Shown in pieces: positions 10,780-20,599 of a stretch of 64,000 nt of DNA. A program made the position numbers and the translations under genes. The stretch comes from Zasmidium citrigriseum (Eukaryota > Ascomycota > Dothideomycetes > Mycosphaerellales > Mycosphaerellaceae). The notes under the pieces were generated by a model that saw nothing but the letters and a program-made list of their open reading frames with translations, did no database searches and was not told the DNA's origin. How positions within the stretch are numbered: position 1 is the stretch's first letter; the number at the start of each line of letters is the position of its first letter. The stretch lies in NCBI GenBank assembly GCA_002786025.1, contig NHNW01000011.1, positions 806,001 to 870,000 on the forward strand. The letters run 5' to 3'.

Positions 10780-13700
10780 TAGTAGGTAATATAATATACG
10801 AGCGTTCCTAACGCTCTACTATAATTTACTAGTAAATCTAGGATATTAGCTACCTTCTCTTACCTCTACCTACCTACCTTACTATTACTAGCCTTCTAGC
10901 CTAACTGTAGTATTAGGTAATAACGCGACATTAATAGCTATTTAATAAGCTAATAAGGAAAGGGTTTTTATAGCTATAATTAACGTTTCTTATTAATTCT
11001 AATAACTTCCTACTTATCTATTAAATAAGGGCTTCTAGCTATATCTTATATACTATCTTACTAGTAAATAGGGTGCTTAATAGCCCTAAGAAGGTAGATA
11101 ACTAGGTTATTAAAGCTAAGGGTACTAGAAGGGGTAGTATTACTATAAATATTAATACTAAGGGTACTACTAGACGTTATATAATAGCGGAGTAAGTAGT
11201 AGCTATTAGGATATAGGCTAAGTTATATATAGGGGTTACTACTACTAGTAATAGTTAAGGGGGTAGTATTAAGGGTACTAAGGAGGTATAGAGTAGAAGG
11301 AAGGTTAGAAAGAAGGTTAGAGTACCTCTACCTATACCTATCGTAACTACTAGAGGTCGGTAAGTTATTACTACTACTCTATAATAATCCGCTTTATCTA
11401 CTCGAGCTTAGAGAGTATAGATAGTAGTACTACTAGCGCTATAGATAATATAGGCTAGAAGCTAGCGTCTATATTATTCGTATAGGTACCTATAGTAGTA
11501 TTATTATAATACTATAGGCTATAGGCTTAACCTACCGCTCTATAGCGATATTATTAGTTATTATAGCTACCTTTATAGCTATAGAAGATACTATTTAGTA
11601 CCTTAGCTCGTAACTTAGCTTATAACGGCTATAGTACTAGATTAAAGGTAGTCGCTTATAGATCCTTCTTCGCCCTCTTCGCTCTTACGGCTACGTTATT
11701 ATCTATAAGCTCTTAACGTAATAGGGCGCGCTATATAGACTATTTAGAGGTACCCTTCTAAGTTAACTATTTCCTTTAATTAATAGCTAGCTCGCGAGGC
11801 GGAGGTATAACCTTATTAGGGTTATACTACTAGTACTTATCGAAGTAAAAAGGTAGTAGGTAGCCGCTAGTCTCTTTAAGTATTATAAGGGTATACTTAT
11901 AAGGTCGCCCTTCTATAGTCTCGATATAATCGTTATACTAGTACTTAGCGTAAGGGTAATTAAGAGCTAAGTAAGGTTACTCGAGCGGCTTACTATCGTC
12001 GTCCTTAGTCTTCGTAAGTAATACCTTACTACGCTTATAATCCTTAAAGGCTTCCTTTAAGATATAGCTATAGACTTTATAAGCTACTAACTACTAGAAG
12101 GGGCCTATATATAGGCTTAGAGCCTTCGCTATATCGTCCTCTCGCTTATTATTATAGGTTTTAATACTATAGGCCTAGAAGTTAAGTAGCTTCTTAAAGA
12201 GAGTATAGATATCGTTACGGCTAGAGTAATTAAGCTATTCCTTAATCTTTAAGTACTAGCCTTTAACCCTAGAGGATAACTTCTCGCTAAAGTATCGAAA
12301 TCGATTAGTCTAGTAGTCTACGAAACGCTCTTAATAGGGCTACTAGTTCTTATTAAAATATACCTTTATATTAGGCTACGTTATCTTAAACTCCTTAATA
12401 TTACTATTAAAGTCTTCCTCGGTTAGTAAGTAAATTATAAACTCGAAGAAGCGTAGTAGCTCTTATAGAGAGTCTAATTTAACCTAATAGTTACCTTTAT
12501 ATACTTAATAGAAGTCTAGGCCTATCTTACGTACCCTCGTAATAATATCTTAACGTAGGTACTACTTATAGATAATCTTTCTAATATATAGCTCTAGCTA
12601 TACCGAATTAATAGCGTTAATTATAGCCTACTCGCGATCTAAGACGATAACGTTTAGTAGAGTAATCTCGTACTTCTTAAATATTCTTTAGATAAATCTT
12701 ATAACCTTCTTATAGTTACCTTACTTAGAACCTTCTATTATTATAATAGTAAGGTAGATTATAGTATTTATACTACTCTAGGCGTAGTAGTCGAGTAACG
12801 CCTTATAGTAGATTATTACCTTAAAGGTAGTATTAAAGATAAGTACCTCTAGCGTCCTCTTATATTACTAGATTAACTTAGGGTAGATAGTAATTAGCTA
12901 TTTAATAACTCTAGTCTTAGGGTTAGTCTTAAAATCCTTCTTAAAGCTAAGCTCGTCTAGTATTAATAGATAACGTTACGCTTAATTACTTACTCGTCGA
13001 GCGTTAATATTACGTCTCGCTCGCTCGTTATAGATATCCTTTATATATAAGTAAAAGCTAGTATTCGAAAGATATTAATTAAGGCGCGTAGCCGTTATAT
13101 TAACGCGCTAGAGACCTTTAATTTACTTAGAGACTACTAGCTACTAGCGCTCCTTATAGTAGATATTTAGTAGTAAGCTAAGGTAGCTTAGACTATAATT
13201 ATAACGAAGATAATCGCCTTTAGAGAGTATTAGGCGATATAATCTATTAGGCTCTAAAGGCTCTATTATAGCGACGATAAACTTAAAGGGGTACTACTAC
13301 TTCTTTATACGAGTAAATCGAGTACCCTATTATCGATTATAAGTATCTACTTTACTACCTCTTCTATAAACTATTATAAATCGATAGGCCTACCTCTACT
13401 TATTATACTTAATCCGACGCTTTATAAACTTATATCTAGACCGTAGCGAGTACTCGTAGACTACCTTTATTAAGTTATTAAGACTATTAAACTCGCGCTC
13501 CTCTAGAAGCTTACTAGGTACTAGAAATAACTCTTTATTAATATCGCCCTTAAAGCTATTAGATCTAGCTTCTTTAGCGTTAATATTAACTAGATTACCG
13601 CTAGTCTACGTAATAATTGCCTCCTTAGGCTCCTCTTTAATAGCTAGCTTTAAGTCGATAGGTTCGTAGCTCGTAACTATAATAACTAGCTTAAAGACTA

Positions 13701-13998
13701 GCTTAGGCTTAATTAGGGGGGTAGAGGGGGCGGTAGTAGCGTTAATAGCGGCGTCGTCGAGGAAATCTTGCTTATATATACGCTAAGAGGATAGAGGGGG
13801 TAGTATAGGCGGCGGAGTATCTATTAGGAGTAGTAGTAGGTAATAGGAAGAGTAGAAGGAAGGGTAGTAGGTAGGGCGGTAGGTTATTAATAGTAAGATA
13901 AAGTACGCGTAGGAACGCGTATGTTAATCGATGCATTTTTACTAGTAAACACGCCGTACGGAACATCCTCGGCCATACAGTGACCCATATCCACTGGG

Positions 13999-14036
13999 GT
14001 CTGGTGGCGGCACTGGGGTCCGATTTAGCCACGGGG
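13999..14036. repeat. Right terminal inverted repeat
   Basis: Inverted copy of the left end. Unlike the left arm, this end and the roughly 80 bases inside it keep ordinary CA and TG dinucleotides, so RIP did not reach it. Confidence 0.85.
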
Positions 14037-14045
14037 GCAAATCAG
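14037..14045. repeat. Target-site duplication, right copy
   Basis: GCAAATCAG immediately after the right inverted repeat, identical to the left copy. Confidence 0.85.
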
Positions 14046-15584
14046 CGCCAGTCGGCGACCAACCTCATGCACGGTGCCTGCCAAGCCCAATTCTCCAACT
14101 CCACAGATCGAACTCAGTTTCGACGCCATCCTGCTTGAGTCGTGTGTGCTGCAGGAGAATCCAGGAACACGTCGCAAACCACCCCTTCCCGTCCCAGGCC
14201 AGTTTCAGGGACGACGCCGCCATTCTATGCTAATCGGAAGCCTCATCAATCTCAAATACGTCTTTCGAATTGCCGCCCAGCACCCTCCCTCCTCCACGTG
14301 ACGCTTCCGCTGTCATCGGCTACATGCAGCGCCTGCTCCCCACCCGGCGGCCGTTGGACATGGGAGGGCGTCGCTGGCTGACGCCGTTTGGCAAAGCAGA
14401 GCAGCTCCCGGGCCCCTACCGCAGCGCTTGCCGGCCCGTCAAGCTTCATTGGAGAATCGCTGGGTCTGTTCGGCGCTGCGAGGGGTTCCGAATGTGCTCC
14501 CTGCACAATGTGTGCAGTCCGTTTAGGGTTAAGATTTCAGCCTGCATTGGCGTGATTAGAAGATTGAAAGCCCGATACTAGCTCTGGTAGCTTGCCGCTT
14601 GCCCGCAAATCCCGTCATCAGGCTCGCCTACTCCCCTGAGACGTGGTATACAACGGCCCTATATCGACCGTCGATCACCGAGCCCGCCATCGCGATGCCT
14701 GTTTGCTGGGCCTGGGTGTGGGTGTCCGCGGTCGATGGCCCGCCGCTCGCCCGCGCCTCTGCGACCTGTCACGTCTTCGCCACAGTTCTGACGGCATTCT
14801 CCCAGCACCCAGCGTCGACGCCGACTCGACCTCGCTGGCGTCGCGAGGTGACGGATCGCTTTGGCCTGGCACACTGCGCAACCGGCCACGTTGTGCGCGT
14901 CGTCGGCAACAGGCCCTGATGGAGACTGATGGGGAGCAAGGTGTGCACGTCTCGCCTGCCGACACCCGGGATACCTTGGTCGCACACAGGCGCAAGGTTG
15001 GGGTGGTGGAGTGGTTCGCTGTCGTGCACTGTGGCGCGTCAATCGCTCTGAGAGCCTCTACGAATCGGCGAAGGTTTGCAGGCCATGGTAGCAAAGACTC
15101 GAGCCCAGAAAAGACGTTCTGGGCGAGCAAATTTGACTCTCAGGAGAAGTGGCTGTTTTCCACACGCCGTCACGCTGCTAAGGCCCGAGGAGTCCAAAAA
15201 TGGCGGAGCCGTGCACGGGTGCGTGCCGCTAGCAGAGGCATCCTAGAATACTCCTCGTCCAATTGCGTGCCTGTGTCACTCATCTGTCAGTTGTCCTGCT
15301 CTTACGTCGCCGTCTCCCGGCACCTCGACATTCGCTTCTGTCGGCTGTACTATGACCTTGTCTGTCTGCTCACCTTACCTCCACACCTGGATCTAGCACT
15401 GCACTTCACCCGGCCATCTTGAAGTGCTGCTCCGCCGACATCGTTGCTGATACGCCCGACCGGATCTGTTTCGTGTTTGCTGCAATAATACTGAATCTCT
15501 GTTCGTCTTCCTGGATCATGATCTGAAGGGGGAAGCGGCTTGGATTGGAACGAAGGATATCACATATTACAACCGACTTGCGCG
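14046..15584. other. Intergenic, GC-rich, upstream of the NifS-like gene
   Basis: No supported gene. A frame of 259 codons (14643-15422, plus) is open, but overlapping frames on the opposite strand are also open and its Arg/His/Ser-rich composition looks non-coding. The last few hundred bases are probably promoter and leader of the gene at 15585. Confidence 0.5.
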
Positions 15585-17800
15585 ATGGACATTCCGAAGG
15601 AGATTCTGGATGCCGTCCAGGCGTCCGACTCGGCCTCGCAAACGAGACTGGAGATTGGCAGCATTCAGTCGCAACGATCGCCCAACACTTCGCGCTTTCC
15701 TGGCGCCCTTTACGATGCGCATTCATCCGCGGAAGATGTATCGACCACGAGCGATTCGGATCATGGTCACGACTACCAAACAGACTTCACTACGCCTGCC
15801 GGTTCTGATTCCAACTCGAGCCCGGACGACATGCAACCGGACGATGTGGAGGACTTCAGAGACCGCGAATATCCGCAACTCAAGGGCAAGACCTACTTGG
15901 ACCACGGAGGCACAACCGTACGTGACTTCAGCCCACGTGTCGCAGTACTTCACTGACTTCTTTGATAGCTATACGCCAAATCCTTAGTCGAAGAGTTCTC
16001 CGCAGACCTAATCGCCAATCTCTACGGCAACCCTCACTCAGCGTCAACACCTTCAGCGATAGCGGGCCATCGCGTGGATGAAATACGAGACCGGGCACTG
16101 CGTTTCTTCCACGCCGACCCAGACGAATTCGATCTCGTGTTCGTGGCGAATGCCACCGCAGCAATCAAGCTGGTCATCGACTGCTTCAAAGACCATGCTG
16201 CCGCTAGCAACACTCCAGTGTGGTACGGGTACCACCGCGACGCACACACCTCACTTGTAGGCGTACGGGAGTCAACAAAGATGCATCGTTGTTTCACCAG
16301 CGACGAGGAAGTGGACATTTGGATAAACAGTGGCGGTTTGGGAGGGCCACGCGCGCGGCAACTTGGTCTCTTCGCTTTCCCCGGCCAATCGAACATGACT
16401 GGCCGGCGACTTCCCTTGAGTTGGTGAGTGATGGCTTTTTTTATTTGTGAATATGGAAACCAACACTAACGTTACGCAGGCCCGGACGAATCCGCAAATC
16501 GTTCCACAAGGCGGCGACTTACACACTTCTGGACGCGGCTGCGCTCGCGAGCACAGCACCGTTGGACTTGTCTGACCCTGCGACTGCACCTGACTTCGTT
16601 GCTCTTTCATTTTACAAGATCTTCGGGTTCCCCAACATTGGCGCACTGATAGTACGGAAAGACTCGGCCCACGTGCTGGAAAGTAGGAAGTACTTCGGCG
16701 GTGGAACCGTCGAAATGATCATTGCCATCAACGACACTTGGCACGCCAAGAAGGAGACATCGATTCACGACCGCCTCGAGGATGGAACCCTGCCGTTCCA
16801 TTCGATCTTTGCACTGGACCACGCCATGAACGTCCACGAACGATTATACGGACCGAACCCGATGAAGTTCATCTCACATCACACCGCGCAATTAGGGAAA
16901 CAACTTTTCGATGGCCTTTCCGGACTCAAGCATCCCAACGGTGTTCCCGTCTGCCGAATTTACAAGGACGAGAATGCTGTGTACGGTGACCCAACCATGC
17001 AAGGCTCAACCGTTGCGTTCAACGTTCAGGGCTCGGATGGAGCATTAGTTGGTTTTGAAGACGTCGAGGAGGCGGCAGACGAGCGAAACATTTTCGTTCG
17101 TAGTGGTTCGCTCTGCAACCCAGGTGGTGTGGCAACGTACCTGGGCTGGTCACCGGCGGAGATGAAGGCTGCCTATGCTGCTGGCCATCGTTGCTCAAAC
17201 CCGACCCAGGTCATGCTGGGTAAGCCGACTGGAGTCGTTCGAGTGAGTTTGGGGGCAATGAGCACTGCCTCAGACGTCATGACGCTACTCAACTTCCTCC
17301 AAGAAGTCTACGTCTCGAAGACGATGGATCCACGCACGACTTCTGCGGCTTTGCACGCCTCGAGCATCGTTGGCCCGAACAAGGAGCTTTTGTCGAACCC
17401 CAATTACGGCCTGTCATCCCTCACCATACCGGAAAAGCAACACTACCAACCATCATTAACCGCACCGAGTACCTCCGCCAGCACCAACACCGCAGACTTG
17501 AAGTCATGGGAATCAGGCGCCACAGCATTACCACAGACCAACGATGGCGATCGACCGAAGGCTCCACCGTTCATACCCGCCGACTACGTCAAACTACGAA
17601 AACCATGGGAAGAAGAAATGCGCAAAAACGCGCAGAACTACGCCATGGAAATCAAAGTACGCGAACTCGAAGACGGTAGCTCCTTCTCACGGAACCCAAC
17701 ACCCAGCGTCAAGGCACGGAAGTTTGGCAGGAGCGTAGTGAAACTTTTGCGAACCAAGAGCCACTTCGTCGAACACAGGTACGAGCAACCCACACAATGA
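15585..17800 (+). CDS. NifS/class V aminotransferase-like protein, molybdenum cofactor sulfurase N-domain type
   Basis: Exons 15585-15917, 15969-16423 and 16480-17800 give 702 residues; the introns are 51 and 56 nt. The N-terminal 95 residues are Ser/Asp-rich. The PLP-dependent domain then starts at TYLDHGGTT and includes NLYGNPHSAS, QSNMTG, the PLP lysine in LSFYKIFGFP (about Lys309) and the conserved Cys in SGSLCNPGG (about Cys475). These motifs are those of molybdenum cofactor sulfurase, which turns Mo=O into Mo=S for xanthine and aldehyde oxidases. The C-terminal MOSC domain of full-length enzymes (Mocos, HxB) is absent; about 165 low-complexity residues follow instead. It may be a paralogous cysteine desulfurase-like enzyme rather than the true cofactor sulfurase. 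Confidence 0.9.
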
Positions 17801-20599
17801 CCTCCACCACATGGCATCCGTCACACGGAGTCTTCACACACACATTCGCTTGCCCAACAACATACTGGGGGATCTGGCCTAACGGATATTTTCGGGACTA
17901 GGCCACACGAGACGCAACAACCGGCACAACCGGCGTCCACGCCACACTCTCCTCTCCCACCACCGTCTTTGGGCGAAAAGTCTTCATTACACCATCATCG
18001 ATCACGCAACAGTCTGGAAAGGGAACACATCCAAAACGTGGTCCAGGCGCTAGGGATGTGATCTTCCGGCGGCATCGGCAGCAGCAACAACAACGTATCG
18101 TTACCAAAATCTCTTCTTTGTTACCACGTCACTTTTTCGGTGCATTGGGCATCGCTACACGAGAAGATCTCCACCGGGGAGAATCTTCCGATTTCTTGGA
18201 TACTGGGCCACGGGGCAAATCTGAAGCATGGCGTTTTTACGGCGAGACGAACGGATGATTGATCATATTCTTTTTCTTTTTTGGTTTCATGAATGGGCGG
18301 GCTTTGGGGGCAACGGGAATGATACCACAGCTTCGTTTTTTGATTTTCTGATACTTTTTGGAACAGATCTTATTTTGTGGATGTATAATGGGGATCGATC
18401 GGGGATGTCACTCTCACCGACGATTCGACACTTTGTGTATATGGGGCACGGACAGGGGATGGAAACTTGGTTATTACTATTTGGGAGGAATGGGAGAACA
18501 TTCCGGCGATGGATGACACGATGGCGGTTCCAGGAACTCGGAAACGCTGGGAGGAGGAGGCAGAAACGACGACGTCGTGGGCCTTTGTGCCACCATGGCG
18601 GAACATCACGGGCGAAAGCAAAAAGCAAGACCACAAGCGATTTGTAAATAAGCATTCGACACCGACTCTACGGCCAACAGAAGCAGAAGAACAACAAAAG
18701 GCAAAGACCGAAATACTTGACTAATCTCCATCCTTCATCATCGATTCATGATTACAGACTCGAGTTACTCACAATCCCTACCCAACCATCCATAGCTAAG
18801 CTCATGTGTGAGCTGTCAAAGCAGCTAGCCGTCTGTCTCCCTTCGGTCCGTAGTGTCCTGGTCTGGTTCTCGCAATATGCCCGGTCGCCGAAAAGCCAAC
18901 ACATCATTCATCAAGCCATGGAGGGCAATCAATTCGATGATCAAAGGCTGTCTGCCTGCCGCCGGCCGCCAACGGCAGCCGTATGGCGGCCACGAGTTTT
19001 AGTTTGCCAACAACGTTTCTTCCTGCAGGTATCCGACTACCAGGGCGGCAAAAGACAACGCCACCGAGGCTGGCCGTTTTGTTTGCGGTTTCTCGTGTAA
19101 CGAGAGCAGCCATGCCAACAGATCTGAAAAAACAACGGTCGTCATGATCCACCCACATCGTGCAACATGGTCGTCTGGCGGCAGCGGCATGAAGCTGATC
19201 AAACGTCCATGTCGGCAGACCAAGATCCCTCCATTCGGCATCTGCGGCCCGATGGATTCTGTATCGCACAGCATTTGTGTTGCGGGTCACCGGGGCATTC
19301 TTACCAGGTAGGTGGATAGATGCATAACCCACCCGACCTGCAGCATGCATCGTCGTGCAGCATTGATTGAAGAAGTGGAGAAAGAACCGCTGCTTGTCTG
19401 TTGGGCAAGAAAGAGTGGAGTTGAGAGGTTACACGGCATACGATGCAGGTGGCTAGGATGGCCTGGTCGAGGATCTCGTGATGGTGGATTCTTCTTCTCG
19501 GTTTTCCAGCCGATGGTTGCACGGACAAGAAACGGGATTTCCTTTGGCACTCGGCGTGACAGATCTTGCGGGTGTCCGATCCATGCTGGAGAGAGCAGTA
19601 CCCACCGACCTCGACCAGGTGAAGTGAGGTCGAGCGCGAGTCAGTCAGTCGTTCTTGCCCTACGCCTGCCTTCCCTGCGGCAAGTAACAAAACTCTGTGC
19701 ACATGGCCAAGAAACAACCCAACTCTTGCGCAAGGGACTGCTCAATGCAGCAAACAGTAATCTCCTCTTACTTTATCGACTTCACGTCAATTCGTCTCAA
19801 CTCACCTCATCCAGCTCGTCTTCGCCTCGTGTTATTCATTTCGAGTCAAGCCCGGGGAAGCATGACACTCAAAGGAGTAGGCTCCCTGACTTGTTCTCCA
19901 CCCGATTAGGAACTCTTTTATACCCATCGCACCTATAACAGTCTTTTCCGAGCTTGCAAGACGCTTTCCCCTCGAGGCCAGGCCCCAACCTCGTGGTTCG
20001 CGGGGAGAGGAAGCCGAACCAAGGGGGTTTGGGGCGTTCAGACGTGGGTGTTCGCTGCAACGCCACACGCTCAAATCCATCACAAAAAGTCAAGACCAGG
20101 CTGTCGCAGATCAAGAAAGATGCCGGAGAAGTTCGCAGTTGAGCAAGGAACGAGATTGATGGGTCTCCTGGACTGTGGATGCCCGATGATGAAGTTGAGA
20201 ATCCAGGAAATCGCCTCTGCAGCTTTCTGGAACGCTCCAAGTGGAGTAACATCCCAACGGAGAATTTGCTTTTCCTTTACAACAAGTCACTTTTTCCAAG
20301 AGGCCTGGTCGGATATTGGGATTGAAGATCTTACGACCGGAAGTATAGAGATGATCGCCGAAGTTTCCACTCAGTCGGCGACTATATGGATGACGACTCG
20401 CGAGACCCATCATCCATCTACATGGGAATTGAGATGTGTCGATTTGTTTTGACTCGCTGGGTCCAGTCCGACAGATGCGAGAATAGATTAATTAGTAGAT
20501 GTGGCGTCTATCAATCAGATGCTTTTGATCATATGTACAGGGCCATAGTAGATCTGTATTTAACTGTCATCTCCTCGTATGATATAGGGCTGGGGCTGC
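17801..20599. other. Long intergenic region, no gene recognised
   Basis: About 2.8 kb between the NifS-like gene and the 3' end of the phosphatase gene. Open frames here (for example 18228-18647 and 20048-20452) are short, have no recognisable domain and are mirrored on the other strand. Confidence 0.5.

Larger units (their letters stand above)
10742..14036 (-). mobile_element. RIP-degraded TIR DNA transposon, probable Mutator-like element (MULE)
   Basis: The element of 3295 bp is bounded by a 24-bp perfect terminal inverted repeat (starting CCCCGTGGCTAAATCG) at 10742-10765 and 14013-14036. It is flanked by a 9-bp direct duplication GCAAATCAG at 10733-10741 and 14037-14045. From about 10773 to 13920 the sequence almost lacks CA and TG dinucleotides: none is visible in 11101-11820. 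It is packed with TA, the footprint of repeat-induced point mutation by CpA to TpA on both strands. Read on the minus strand through stops, 12654-12610 gives NVIVLDRE*AIINAI, like the DRE block of MULE transposases, and 11826-11779 gives YNPNKVIPPPRELAIN. The 9-bp target duplication also fits Mutator. An 8-bp reading of the duplication (hAT) is possible because of a G/C ambiguity at the junction. No intact ORF remains. Confidence 0.85.

Noticed and set aside
10773..13920. AT-rich block as a centromere or isochore
   Set aside because: It is only 3.1 kb and is bounded by inverted repeats and a target duplication, so a single mutated transposon explains it.
14643..15422. 259-codon open frame between the transposon and the NifS-like gene
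   Set aside because: GC-rich sequence opens several frames on both strands here; Arg/His/Ser-rich composition, no domain, overlapping 151-codon frame on the other strand.
18228..18647. 139-codon open frame
   Set aside because: Composition and mirrored frames suggest chance; no splice partners or motifs.
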